Positions 8,488-17,779 of a stretch of 23,946 nt of DNA are shown piece after piece. Position 1 is the stretch's first letter; each line of letters starts with the position of its first letter. A model generated the notes under the pieces. The model ran no database searches. It had not been told where the DNA came from and saw only the letters and a program-made list of their open reading frames with translations. The DNA lies in NCBI GenBank assembly GCA_002305505.1, contig DBRC01000027.1, positions 39,850 to 63,795 on the forward strand. Direction: 5' to 3'. A program made the translations under genes and the position numbers. Origin of the DNA: Prevotella sp. UBA1378 (GTDB lineage Bacteria > Bacteroidota > Bacteroidia > Bacteroidales > Bacteroidaceae).

Positions 8488-9770
8488 CGTTTGTAAATAT
8501 TCATTTGTTTCAGCAGCCAATCTTCCCATTCGTCCCACTGCTCCTGATACCAATAATGCCCCGTCTGGGGATAAACGCTCAAGGTCTTGGGGGCCGAGAC
8601 TATGTTATAAGTGGCGTAAGTGGTAGTAGGAGGCACTACATCGTCGTTATAACCGAACGAAAACCATCCCGGGCAGGTGATACGCCGGGCAAAATTCACG
8701 CCGTCATAATACCTGGAAGTTTCTACTTTCCTCCGGTCGGGATTCTCCTGCCCATAGAAATAATGAGGCCAACCGCATGCAGTTTTCTTCAACGAAGCTG
8801 TGTGATCGCATAAGGCTGCATGTACGGCACCATAGAAAGTTACCCGCTTGTCTAATCCGGCACACGCCAAAGCGAGGAAGCCCCCCTGGCTGCTGCCTGT
8901 TACGCCAAGGCTTGTACCATTCCATTGAGGCAAACTCGCGATGTAATCTATCGCCCGCACGGCACCGACGATAACACGCCGGTAATAATTATTATCCCTG
9001 CTGTCCGTATTATTGTTCCAATAACACCACAAAGCACCGTTGGCCAGCCTATCGTATATACCTTGCTGCAAAACGACCGGCACTCCGTGTATGCCGATTT
9101 CAAGGGTTATCGCCCCTTTAGAGGCTGTGAACACATCGCCTTGGTATGGGCGCACCCCAGCACCGGGAACCCGTAACAGCGCAGGATATTTCCCTTCTTT
9201 TACCGGGATGCAAAGGATTCCATAAGTGCGGCTGCCCAGGCGTATGTTCTGAAAACTGACGTGATAGACGTTTACCTCTTTCGTACAGCGCTCGGGCAGC
9301 AATTCACAGGTGGGGTCAAGGTCTATAGCACGGGCTCCCGCCATTGTATTCTGCCAGAAGCTGTCGAAGTCTCCCGGTACGGTTGCAGACGGCTGCAACT
9401 CTTCCGGAGAAAACGCCACTGCACAGATTCCTTCGTAGTCATTCCCACCGACATGGGCCGTCACCTTTACACGGTAAAAACCCGCCTTTTTCATCTGTCC
9501 CTTCAATGTAAGCCGGCCATCATTTAACCGTACAGCTTGCTTTTTTATTTCCGGATACATTTCCGGGCCGGCCTCATAATCGACCACGGCATCATCCAAC
9601 AATGTACCCGACTTCAAGATGCTTACATTGAATGTAGCCGTCTCCCCCTTCCGGTAGGTCCAGTCTTTCCGGTCCGGGGTTATCATCACCTCGATATTCT
9701 TGCCGCGTATCTGTGCAAACACCGGCACGAGCAGCGGTAGGGCAAGAAACAATAAAAACAGTTTTTTCAT
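8484..9770 (-). CDS. CE7-like (AXE1 family) acetyl esterase, secreted
   Basis: This is a 428-residue exported alpha/beta-hydrolase. A signal peptide (about 1-19, cleavage near VFA/QIR) is followed by an N-terminal beta-rich region (about 25-120), which is extra compared with minimal CE7 enzymes. The AXE1-type catalytic domain (about 130-425) follows. The nucleophile is S294 in GSSQG; the likely Asp is D376 before VVPP, and H405 in QTGHYW completes the triad. In this locus it probably removes acetyl groups from glucomannan oligosaccharides so the mannanases and phosphorylase pathway can proceed. AAGGAAGAG just upstream supports the ATG at 9770 over a longer frame from 9833. Its stop overlaps the next start by 4 bp. 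Xylan or other acetyl esters remain possible substrates. Confidence 0.85.
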   Translation of the reverse strand: MKKLFLLFLALPLLVPVFAQIRGKNIEVMITPDRKDWTYRKGETATFNVSILKSGTLLDDAVVDYEAGPEMYPEIKKQAVRLNDGRLTLKGQMKKAGFYRVKVTAHVGGNDYEGICAVAFSPEELQPSATVPGDFDSFWQNTMAGARAIDLDPTCELLPERCTKEVNVYHVSFQNIRLGSRTYGILCIPVKEGKYPALLRVPGAGVRPYQGDVFTASKGAITLEIGIHGVPVVLQQGIYDRLANGALWCYWNNNTDSRDNNYYRRVIVGAVRAIDYIASLPQWNGTSLGVTGSSQGGFLALACAGLDKRVTFYGAVHAALCDHTASLKKTACGWPHYFYGQENPDRRKVETSRYYDGVNFARRITCPGWFSFGYNDDVVPPTTTYATYNIVSAPKTLSVYPQTGHYWYQEQWDEWEDWLLKQMNIYKR

Positions 9771-9846
9771 CTCTTCCTTAATATTAAACTTTGCTGGAAG
9801 TGTGCCGGGAAGCATTGCCTCCCAGCATACCACCTGCCTCCGTTAA
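9771..9846 (-). other. longest intra-operon gap, with a stable hairpin (9804-9826)
   Basis: The 76-bp gap between the surface GH26 and CE7 is clearly wider than the other gaps inside the SusC-to-GH94 run (an overlap to about 36 bp). On the minus strand, bases 9826-9817 pair with 9804-9813 in a 10-bp stem (two G-U pairs) with a 3-nt loop. No T-tract follows, so it is not a standard terminator. It may be a processing or stability element separating the surface half of the operon from the catabolic half. Confidence 0.55.
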
Positions 9847-11304
9847 TTACTTTAAAGCCGGCAACTCGTCACGAGTGATGATATACTCCGAATTAAGCCA
9901 ATCGGTCATGAACAATGCCGTATTATATGCGCTGTTGATATACGGCACACCATCGGAATCCTTTCCATACCATGGCATGCACCAGCTCCATACAGCACCG
10001 TCGTTAAGCATGTTTGCCACCGAGGGCATGGCATCTCCCTCACTGAAGGCAATCATTTTCTTTCCACCGCTAATCAGACGCAACGCTTCAAATTCAGATA
10101 CAAGCGACGTATGATACTCGCTCGTTTTGTCCTTGCAGTAATAGTCGCGGGCAATGATATCCACGTAATCGTCACCAGGATACCAAGCAGCATCAGTGCC
10201 TTCCGACGTCCAAACCCAAATCAGGTTGTTCACGCCTTTCGCCTTGAAGCGGTTGTACATTAACTGCCAGAGTTTCTTGAACTGTACAGAACCGCCATTA
10301 CCCCACCAGAACCAAGGTGTACCGTCGGTATAACGGCCGACATTCCCGGCAGCCTCATGGAGCGGACGCCACAGTACGGCAATGCCTTTTGCTTGCAAAG
10401 CCAACAGATAATCGGCGATGATATCCATGTCTTTCTCCGCCACTGCGTACTGCCAACTGCTGGTGCGCGTTGCATTGCGGGCACTGAACTCCGTTTCCGA
10501 ATAAGATGTGGTATACTCAGAATACTTCCCTATACCGGCTTCGTTTTTCGGGACGTTCCAATGCCACATGCACGATACGATACCATTGTTATCAGCCCAG
10601 TCTTCCACTACCTTCGTATCGGTATAATCGATCCAATTCGACGGGTTCAGCGGTGCACTGTTGATGTGGTGTATAAAGTCGAAGCAGTTGATGGCTGGAT
10701 ACTTCCCGGTTATCGAGTACATGGCCTCCGCATTCTCCGTATTCCAGTTTACGTTTGCGATGGCTGCTGACAAAACCTTCTTGCCAAACTGGGATTTCAG
10801 ATAAGCATACAGCGCTTTTGCCCCGTCGGTGGCATTCTCATTAACCGGTGCGTCAGCAATGTTGAAGAGAGTGTCGACAAAATTGTTGTAAAGACGGGTG
10901 GTGAAAGAAAATTCATAATCCGACGCAAATGCATACGTAGTATCACGTACCGTGGGCTTCAACACCTGTATTTTATAAGACGTTGCACCCTTGGTCGTAA
11001 TCGGGAACGTCAATGTTTTGCCATTAGCAACTACCCCCGAGTCGACATAGACATAATCCGTATCATTACTGTACACACGAATTGTGGCATGCGGCGGGAG
11101 AAAGATTTCCCTGTCGTACGTAATCACTACACGCGAAACGGTATCAATATCTGAAGCCCCGTCATTGGGTATGACTGAAACCACCTTCGGAGCATTGCTT
11201 TCGTCGATAACCCGCCTCCCGCTTGTCGCATTGTCATCGTCAGAACATGAGGCAATGAAACCGGCAGACAACAGGCCCATAATATATAATGATGATCTTT
11301 TCAT
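9847..11304 (-). CDS. surface GH26 beta-mannanase with N-terminal Ig-like domain
   Basis: This is a 485-residue lipoprotein mannanase. C20 is followed by SDDDN, an acidic lipoprotein export signal that predicts display on the outer face of the outer membrane. Residues about 38-136 form an Ig-like domain of the Big_5 type (VVSVIPNDGA, ending FSFTTRL), probably a spacer. The GH26 catalytic domain runs from about 143 to 475: E317 in LWRPLHE is the acid/base and E422 in AFSEGD the nucleophile, with WFWWGNG at 331-337. It probably makes the first cuts in mannan, feeding SusCD. It lies 17 bp after the glycan-binding lipoprotein. It is clearly diverged from the other GH26 at 7393-8487 rather than a recent duplicate. 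Confidence 0.93.
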   Translation of the reverse strand: MKRSSLYIMGLLSAGFIASCSDDDNATSGRRVIDESNAPKVVSVIPNDGASDIDTVSRVVITYDREIFLPPHATIRVYSNDTDYVYVDSGVVANGKTLTFPITTKGATSYKIQVLKPTVRDTTYAFASDYEFSFTTRLYNNFVDTLFNIADAPVNENATDGAKALYAYLKSQFGKKVLSAAIANVNWNTENAEAMYSITGKYPAINCFDFIHHINSAPLNPSNWIDYTDTKVVEDWADNNGIVSCMWHWNVPKNEAGIGKYSEYTTSYSETEFSARNATRTSSWQYAVAEKDMDIIADYLLALQAKGIAVLWRPLHEAAGNVGRYTDGTPWFWWGNGGSVQFKKLWQLMYNRFKAKGVNNLIWVWTSEGTDAAWYPGDDYVDIIARDYYCKDKTSEYHTSLVSEFEALRLISGGKKMIAFSEGDAMPSVANMLNDGAVWSWCMPWYGKDSDGVPYINSAYNTALFMTDWLNSEYIITRDELPALK

Positions 11305-11321
11305 AATTATTCTTGAATAAA

Positions 11322-12632
11322 TTAATAATTCTTCGGCTCGATCCGGAAGTTTGCCATGCTGGTGTCGACATTCCAGTTTTCACCCGTATTAGGCTGGATA
11401 ATGATATTGAATCCCTGCCATGCTCCCTCGGAAGCAAGTGTGCATTGATACCCGACGACGGTTCCCGTCGCGTCTTTCACCGGCTCTTGGCACAAGTCGG
11501 ACACCGGCACGGAGATTGTCACCCACTTGCCATAAGTGTTATGCAACCCGTATGTAGTATTGAAGTCCAACTGGCAGTTTTGCACATTGTCATTAGTATG
11601 CAGCGACATCAAGTACCCCCCGTTCTTGCTCCCGTTGGCACCGTTAGCACCATAGTCCGGGATGGGGTAAGAAGCAGCTGTACAGATTTCGAACTTCAGC
11701 ACGTAGTTCTCCGGATGGTCTGTGCAGTCCTGCCATTTCCAATTGGTGCCGCAACCGATAGAAAACCAGTTCCAAGAATTAAAAGTCCCATCCTCATCCG
11801 ACAGTTTCTTGAACCGGAAGAACGGATAACCCAAATATTCCGGATCGCCGGTATTGCTGCCCGTTGTCACATACTTCAATGCAAGGTTCGCATCCCACCA
11901 GCCCATATCACCATTCAGCATGTCATCAAACATAAGACTGCCCGTCATACGATAGGGAATCGTCTTGGTATATTCAATGCCTCCCACCTCCGTCCACTTG
12001 AATGTTATCAGCGAATTATCCGGAGCATCTTTCGGAATGTAAATCGAGAAATACTCTTCCGAGATGGAGTCGGGCTTTAAAACTTCCGAATAACCTTGCC
12101 CGGCATTATGAAATGTTATTGATGCCGTAGAAGTGCTGTCGCCAAAGCCAAACAAATCGGCGTATTCGCTATTGATTTGTACACGGTTCCCCGGTTTAAC
12201 AAACTCGTTTTTCAAACCCTCCAATACCATGTGGGGTATCGTGACGGGAAAATACTTCGTTATTTGCCCCCTGTCCGTCTCATACACCAAAGTATCGGTT
12301 TGGTTCTCAGGAATCTTGCGCGGGATTTTAAGATAACAATTGGCAGAGGTAGCATAAACCTGCCTCAGGTCAACTTCAATGCCGTTGAATGTAATGCGTT
12401 TTGCATAACTGAGGTTCTTTCCATTGATACGAATCATTTGATTCAGTACACCGCCATTAAGGGCCGTAGGCGCAGTTGCCGTATCCTGAACGTCATAGAT
12501 GGCATAGATTTGCGGGGCACCGTCACTGGCGAAGATGTCTTCTACATTGTCGTTGTAGTCGACTACATCGCTACAGGACGCCGTCAACAACAAAGCAGTG
12601 ATGCAAAATCCAATATATCTGATCGTTTTCAT
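11322..12632 (-). CDS. surface glycan-binding lipoprotein (SGBP, IPT/TIG type)
   Basis: This 436-residue lipoprotein occupies the SusE/F position after SusD. C20 is followed by SDVVDYND, an acidic export signal. Two IPT/TIG-like beta-sandwich segments are visible (about 38-133 and 134-228). The C-terminal domain (about 230-436) is rich in exposed-type aromatics (W245/W246, W287/W289, W298/W300, W370, W405, W420) and resembles the C-terminal glycan-binding domain of xyloglucan SGBP-B proteins. No catalytic residues are recognised. It probably holds mannan at the cell surface for SusCD and the surface GH26. Gaps are 30 bp to SusD and 17 bp to GH26. The ligand is inferred from context only. Confidence 0.85.
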   Translation of the reverse strand: MKTIRYIGFCITALLLTASCSDVVDYNDNVEDIFASDGAPQIYAIYDVQDTATAPTALNGGVLNQMIRINGKNLSYAKRITFNGIEVDLRQVYATSANCYLKIPRKIPENQTDTLVYETDRGQITKYFPVTIPHMVLEGLKNEFVKPGNRVQINSEYADLFGFGDSTSTASITFHNAGQGYSEVLKPDSISEEYFSIYIPKDAPDNSLITFKWTEVGGIEYTKTIPYRMTGSLMFDDMLNGDMGWWDANLALKYVTTGSNTGDPEYLGYPFFRFKKLSDEDGTFNSWNWFSIGCGTNWKWQDCTDHPENYVLKFEICTAASYPIPDYGANGANGSKNGGYLMSLHTNDNVQNCQLDFNTTYGLHNTYGKWVTISVPVSDLCQEPVKDATGTVVGYQCTLASEGAWQGFNIIIQPNTGENWNVDTSMANFRIEPKNY

Positions 12633-12662
12633 ATATCTGTGTATTTAATGTATTCGTTATGA

Positions 12663-14420
12663 TTAATTCCATCCCGGGTTATTCTCCGTAATAGCCTTGT
12701 TTACATTCAATTCTTCCGTAGGTATCGGGAAGAGCAAGTTTCTCGACGTGCGTGTCTTCAAGATATTTGCATCGTCGTAACCGCCGATGGCATTCATGGC
12801 CTGCAGGTAGATTCCCCAGCGCAGCAGGTCGTAGCGGCGGTCGCCCTCGCAAGCGAACTCCTTGGCGCGCTCTTCCACGATTAAGCTGCGCATACGCATC
12901 TGAGTTTGTGCCGTAGTCATCAACTTAGCATTTGAACGCTTGCGAACAAGATTCAGGTACTTCATGGCCTCATCCGCATTGCCCAACTCGTTTTCCGCTT
13001 CTGCACATAGCAATACAACGTCTGCATAACGGAGGAAAGGCCATTGAGAATCAGCATAGTCGGTCGCATCATTCTCTACATCTTCATATTTGGTCGTGAA
13101 AGCCAAGCATTCCGAACTCTGGTTGTATTGATATGACATGCCCGTTGCTTTATAGATTGCGTCCGGAGTGCCCCATACACTATCAGGGAGGCTCAAGCCC
13201 TGCACTTTCTGGCTCCACGACTGCGGATAAAAGAAACACCCGTTGTAGCTTTCTTGATAGTAATACCTCCATGTATGGCGGACGCCTTCCGTGATACGGT
13301 AATCTTCTTCGTCGAAAAGACTGTACCAATTGTTCGTGCATCCCATCCATCCGCCCGACTCTATAAACTCGCTACCCTGACTGCTCCTATAACCGGAATA
13401 ATAGGTATGGATATGCGTACAATATATTTCGTCACCATTAGTGGAACGTACGGCCCACATGAACTCGGACGCATCGCGATTGTTCCTCTTCCAAAGATTA
13501 CTGTAATCGGATAATTCGTACAGCCCGTATTCCCCGCCAATCACTTTCTTAGCCCATTCGGCTGCCTTCTTGTAAAGTTCTTGCGAATCCATGCCGGTAT
13601 AGCCAGCAACGGTATCCTTCGACATTGTTATTTCTTCAGGAGCCTTGTACATCTGTACAGGATACCCATTAGAATTGATTACCTGCTCATAAGGAGCACC
13701 GGTACGCACGATGATCTGCGTACCTTTAGGCATGGCTGCAGACGCCATGGTAGCATATACCTTTGCCAACAAGCCTGCTGCGCTGCCCGCACAAACATGA
13801 CCGGCCTTGTAATTGGCATTGTCGCGGTTGTACATCATATCCGCAGCTTTCTCCAGCAAATCGATGATGGTGTTGTAAACCTCGGCAACAGGCCGCCGCG
13901 GTTCATAATATGAATTACCGTTGCTAACGTCCGTATCGAATACCGGGACCGCGCCGTATGTCCTAACCAACAGGAAGTAAGCAAACGCCTTTTGGAAATA
14001 CATCTCACCAATTGCGTTGTTCTTGTAGCCATCGTCGACGGAATTCATTGCCTGTATATAACGGATGGCAAGATTTGCGTCATTGATCAGGTTATAAGGG
14101 CCTTGCCACATCGGGTTCATCGTATACGAAGGCTCCCCCTGAAAATCACCTGCCCCTAAATGTCCGAACAACCAGTCCGGGCCGGATATATAGTCGGCAT
14201 CCATCTCGATTACCCTTGGGAAAGAAGCGTAACGGAACATATTGTCAAGCCAATTGCTGTATACACCCGACACCCAAACATCAACAGCTTCTTTCGAATC
14301 GCCGACCTGACCGGGGCCGATAAAGCTTCCCGGCTCCTCCTTCAGGAAGTCGTTGCACGATGAGAACAGCGTGGCGCCCCCTAACATTGTCACTGCAATT
14401 AACAATTTATTTATTTTCAT
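12663..14420 (-). CDS. SusD-like outer-membrane glycan-binding lipoprotein
   Basis: This 585-residue SusD/RagB family protein is the lid over its SusC partner and captures oligosaccharides at the outer surface. The lipobox cysteine is C22 in FSSC, followed by the very typical NDFLKEEP. The TPR-like N-terminal region includes the AFAYFLLVRTYGAVPVFD segment common to the family. Near the C terminus, ERAKEFACEGDRRYDLLRWG and NLLFPIPTEELNVN (starting about 561) are the standard SusD signatures, ending in NNPGWN. The gene is 19 bp after SusC, as expected for a co-translated pair. A mannan or glucomannan oligosaccharide ligand is inferred from the neighbours. Confidence 0.96.
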   Translation of the reverse strand: MKINKLLIAVTMLGGATLFSSCNDFLKEEPGSFIGPGQVGDSKEAVDVWVSGVYSNWLDNMFRYASFPRVIEMDADYISGPDWLFGHLGAGDFQGEPSYTMNPMWQGPYNLINDANLAIRYIQAMNSVDDGYKNNAIGEMYFQKAFAYFLLVRTYGAVPVFDTDVSNGNSYYEPRRPVAEVYNTIIDLLEKAADMMYNRDNANYKAGHVCAGSAAGLLAKVYATMASAAMPKGTQIIVRTGAPYEQVINSNGYPVQMYKAPEEITMSKDTVAGYTGMDSQELYKKAAEWAKKVIGGEYGLYELSDYSNLWKRNNRDASEFMWAVRSTNGDEIYCTHIHTYYSGYRSSQGSEFIESGGWMGCTNNWYSLFDEEDYRITEGVRHTWRYYYQESYNGCFFYPQSWSQKVQGLSLPDSVWGTPDAIYKATGMSYQYNQSSECLAFTTKYEDVENDATDYADSQWPFLRYADVVLLCAEAENELGNADEAMKYLNLVRKRSNAKLMTTAQTQMRMRSLIVEERAKEFACEGDRRYDLLRWGIYLQAMNAIGGYDDANILKTRTSRNLLFPIPTEELNVNKAITENNPGWN

Positions 14421-14439
14421 GATTCTTTCTTGTTTAAAA

Positions 14440-17400
14440 TTAGAATGTGATATTCAGTCCTAATGTATACGTGCGTGATGAGGGATAAGAGTAAATATCC
14501 ACGCCCCTCCGGCTCGAGTCGCTGCCGAATGCGTTCACGTCCGGATCATACCAGCTATAGTTAGTAATGGTGAAGAGGTTCGTGGCACCCAGTGTAAACA
14601 AGATTCTTTCGATACCGGCAATCGGGTTACGCCAATTGTACGACAAAGAGAGATTTTTCAGCCTCAGATAGCTTCCGTCTTCAATGTAACGGTCGCTGAG
14701 CAGGAAGTTACGCGTATAGCCGGCCGTAGCCTTTGGCCACTGGGCGTTCTCGTAATTATCCGCCGTCCAGCGTGTTTCGTAAGCCTCCCTTGTGATGTTC
14801 CCGATATTGCCCATTTTGATGTCGAGCAAGTTGCCATTGAAAACATCATTCCCATAGGATCCTTGCACCATGAACGTCAAAGAGAAGTCCTTCCACGACA
14901 AATTGTTGGTGAATCCATATACAAACTTGGGGTTGGTGTCGCCGATGATGGTGCGGTCGGCTGTTGTTATGCTGCCGTCATCATTCAGGTCGCGGTACTT
15001 TATTTCGCCCACTTTAGCCTTTACGGCACTTGCTGTCGCCAATGTATATTGCGGGTCGGCACGCACCTCAGCTTCATTATCATAGAACCCATCCTCGACA
15101 TACCCATAAATAGCACCGATAGGGCAGCCGTTACGCTGGATAAACACGTTATCCACCCCCGACCACAGGGTGGTGGCATACTGGTCGCCTTCCAATCCGC
15201 CTATCTTGTTTTTATTGAACGACATATTTGCATTGAAATCCCAATGCCAGTCTTTATTGTTTATCGGTGTGTAACCAAGCGTCAGTTCCAGTCCTTCATT
15301 GGTCACGTTACCGCTATTAACCAACATGTTATCAAAACCCGTCGACATCGGAATCTTCACGTTCTGCAGCAAGTCACGCGTCTTCTTGTGGTAATAGTCG
15401 ACGGTGAACGTCAGCCGGTTATCCAAGAATCCGAAGTCGATACCTACATTCCATTGCGCCGTTGTTTCCCATTTGATATTGTCATCCACCGGGCCGCGCC
15501 ATGTCACCATTGCCGCACCGCTCGTAATGGAGCCGCCGAACGGATAGTTTGCCGTGTCGAGCATTTGGAGCGTACGGTAACTGCCGATGCCCTGGTTTCC
15601 CGTTTCACCATAGCTCATACGGAACTTCAGGTTAGAGAAGACATTCAGGTCCTTGATGAATTTCTCCTCTGATGCACGCCAAGCGAAAGCGCCCGAAAGG
15701 AAGGTGGCCCATTTGTTTTTATCCGTAAACTTAGAGGAGCCGTCCGAGCGGATACTGGCCGTAAAAAGATATTTATCCATCAACGTATAGTTGACACGCC
15801 CGAGGAACGAAGCCAAGGCCTGCTCACCCACTTCGCTGGCCAACGTTGCCTTGTTCAGTGCCCTCCCCATGCTGTTGTCTTGGGTGATGTCATCAGGGAA
15901 GTTGGTTGCCTTTTCCGAGTTCGAGTCCCATTTCCCTTTTTCCACGGTGAAACCGGCAACCGCATTGAGCGAATGAACACGGTTGAAAGTTTTCTCGAAC
16001 GTGAAGATTGATTCGGCTGTTATGCCTTCCCAGATATTCTGTGCCTTACTTGCAGAGCCGTTAATGGGGCTCTTTCCTTCCTGCGTATGGCGATCATAGT
16101 AGGAGCTGCGGTGCTTGTCGCTGTATGAAAGTCCTAAATTCTGGCGGAACTTCAAGAACGGGAAAAGCTTTATCTCAATAAAAGAACTGCTGAACCAGTT
16201 GATTGCCCTCAGCTGGTCTTTTGCTGAATTGACATAAGCGGCGGGGTTGGCAGCCAGCCAGTTCAGGTCGTCCGATTTCGTGGTATCCATATTAGGCCCG
16301 TAGGTCGGGGGGAACAGCAATGCAGAACGGACAATACCCGTATTATAACTCAGCGTATTTGCGAAATCGGTCATCGAGCGAGTGAATCCGGTGTTGGTAC
16401 CTATCTCCAACCAATCGGTAACCCGGCGGGCTATATTCATGCGCAGCGAATAACGCTCATAACCCGAGTTTTTAATCGTACCGTCCTGCTTGACGTAATT
16501 GCCGGAGAAAGCATAGTAACCTTTTTCATCACCCCCGCTGACGCTTAGGTTATAGTCTTGCGACCACGCAGTCTGGAATATTTCGTCCTGCCAGTTGGCC
16601 ACACCTATTTCCGTCGCATTCCCATATTCGTCATATCTCCACCCCGGATTGGCAAAGTCTTCCGGACTTCCCGTATAGGAGCCTGAATTATAATTTGTAC
16701 GGCCATCGGCATACGACTGATAGCCCCAAGAACCGGGATACGGTATATGAGTAACCGTAGAACCTTCGTAATTGACTGAGTTTTTCTGTCCCTCATTCAC
16801 ATAGTAAGCATAAGTGACGGCATCAAGCATATCAAGCTTTTTCGATATCTTTTGCACACCCCAGTTAGCATTAAATTCCACCTTCGGTTTACCGGCTTTC
16901 CCCCGTTTCGTCGTAATGATGACTACGCCATTGGCGCCACGCGAACCGTAAATAGCCGTTGCAGAAGCGTCTTTCAATATTTCGATATTCTCGATATCGT
17001 GCGGGTTGATAAAACTCAATGCATTTGTACTCTGTTGACTGTCGGTTGAATTGTTCGACGGGGTTGTACCCGGATCAAACGGAATGCCGTCCACGATATA
17101 CAAGGGTTGCGAACTGGTAGTAAACGAGTTGGTTCCCCGTATCACGATACTCATGCCGCCACCCGGAGCCCCATCGCTCTGTTGCACCATGACACCGGCC
17201 ACCTTGCCTTGCATGGCATGCGCGGCGTCAATCGATGCTCCCTTCATCAGATCCTCCGACTTGATCTGCGACATAGCACCTGACAAGTCGCGCTTCTTCA
17301 TCGTACCATAACCGACGATTACCACCTCGTCCATGATTTTCGAGTCAGGCTGGAGCTTTACTTTCAACACCGACTTACCGGTAATGCTTAACGTTTGCGA

Positions 17401-17631
17401 CTTGTAGCCCAAACTTGAGATTACGACTTGCGTTTTCCCAGCAGGAACTGCGATAGAAAAGTTACCATCGAAGTCGGTCACGCCGCCTGTCGATGTCCCT
17501 TTCACCAACACGCTCGCTCCAATCAGAGGCTCCCCATTATCGGCATCCGTTACGGTGCCTGAAAGTTTGCTCTGAGCCATGAGTTGGACACTTATGACAA
17601 GTGCCGCGGATAGCAATGCTAATTTTCTCAT
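14440..17631 (-). CDS. SusC-like TonB-dependent oligosaccharide transporter
   Basis: This 1063-residue outer-membrane beta-barrel imports oligosaccharides using TonB energy. A signal peptide (1-20) is followed by a carboxypeptidase-regulatory-like beta-sandwich (about 23-98), a TonB-box-like DEVVIVGYG (101-109), the plug domain (about 115-245, with YIVDGIP, ILKDASATAIYGSRGANGVVIITTKRG), and a long barrel ending in LGLNITF with a terminal Phe. There is no N-terminal STN domain, so regulation by an anti-sigma factor is not expected. It is the first gene of the 11-gene run and has its own promoter-like region upstream with 21-bp spaced direct repeats. The leader is A-rich with only a weak ribosome site. 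Confidence 0.97.
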   Translation of the reverse strand: MRKLALLSAALVISVQLMAQSKLSGTVTDADNGEPLIGASVLVKGTSTGGVTDFDGNFSIAVPAGKTQVVISSLGYKSQTLSITGKSVLKVKLQPDSKIMDEVVIVGYGTMKKRDLSGAMSQIKSEDLMKGASIDAAHAMQGKVAGVMVQQSDGAPGGGMSIVIRGTNSFTTSSQPLYIVDGIPFDPGTTPSNNSTDSQQSTNALSFINPHDIENIEILKDASATAIYGSRGANGVVIITTKRGKAGKPKVEFNANWGVQKISKKLDMLDAVTYAYYVNEGQKNSVNYEGSTVTHIPYPGSWGYQSYADGRTNYNSGSYTGSPEDFANPGWRYDEYGNATEIGVANWQDEIFQTAWSQDYNLSVSGGDEKGYYAFSGNYVKQDGTIKNSGYERYSLRMNIARRVTDWLEIGTNTGFTRSMTDFANTLSYNTGIVRSALLFPPTYGPNMDTTKSDDLNWLAANPAAYVNSAKDQLRAINWFSSSFIEIKLFPFLKFRQNLGLSYSDKHRSSYYDRHTQEGKSPINGSASKAQNIWEGITAESIFTFEKTFNRVHSLNAVAGFTVEKGKWDSNSEKATNFPDDITQDNSMGRALNKATLASEVGEQALASFLGRVNYTLMDKYLFTASIRSDGSSKFTDKNKWATFLSGAFAWRASEEKFIKDLNVFSNLKFRMSYGETGNQGIGSYRTLQMLDTANYPFGGSITSGAAMVTWRGPVDDNIKWETTAQWNVGIDFGFLDNRLTFTVDYYHKKTRDLLQNVKIPMSTGFDNMLVNSGNVTNEGLELTLGYTPINNKDWHWDFNANMSFNKNKIGGLEGDQYATTLWSGVDNVFIQRNGCPIGAIYGYVEDGFYDNEAEVRADPQYTLATASAVKAKVGEIKYRDLNDDGSITTADRTIIGDTNPKFVYGFTNNLSWKDFSLTFMVQGSYGNDVFNGNLLDIKMGNIGNITREAYETRWTADNYENAQWPKATAGYTRNFLLSDRYIEDGSYLRLKNLSLSYNWRNPIAGIERILFTLGATNLFTITNYSWYDPDVNAFGSDSSRRGVDIYSYPSSRTYTLGLNITF

Positions 17632-17672
17632 CTTGCTTGTTTTTAGGATTGTAGAATATGTTCTTTCGGCTG

Positions 17673-17680
17673 CAAAGTTA
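17673..17680 (-). promoter_or_regulatory. -7 element of the SusC promoter
   Basis: The minus strand reads TAACTTTG, a full match to the Bacteroides primary-sigma -7 element TAnnTTTG. It would place transcription start near 17666 and give a leader of about 35 nt. No TTTG is found at the usual -33 distance; a direct repeat (17702-17712) begins there instead, which suggests an activator-dependent promoter. Confidence 0.65.
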
Positions 17681-17701
17681 GTACAAATATTAATAACTAT
17701 A

Positions 17702-17733
17702 TAATACTTTATTGCTCATTGCTGACACTTTAT
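17702..17733 (-). promoter_or_regulatory. paired 11-bp direct repeats, 21-bp spacing, upstream of SusC
   Basis: On the plus strand, TAATACTTTAT (17702-17712) and TGACACTTTAT (17723-17733) agree at 9 of 11 positions and start exactly 21 bp apart. The proximal copy begins 22 bp from the upstream edge of the -7 element, covering the -33 region. The same motif pair with the same spacing occurs at 20222-20253. A 6-bp inverted repeat (17727-17732 with 17737-17742) overlaps the distal copy. Probable binding site of a PUL activator. Confidence 0.6.
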
Positions 17734-17779
17734 CATTAAAGTTTTTCCACCCCTTTGTTGTGCACGGACACACGCGGAA

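Noticed and set aside
8488..8553. Upstream start giving a 22-residue longer GH26
   Set aside because: It would bury the lipoprotein signal peptide inside the protein; the ATG at 8487 overlaps the previous stop and starts the signal directly.
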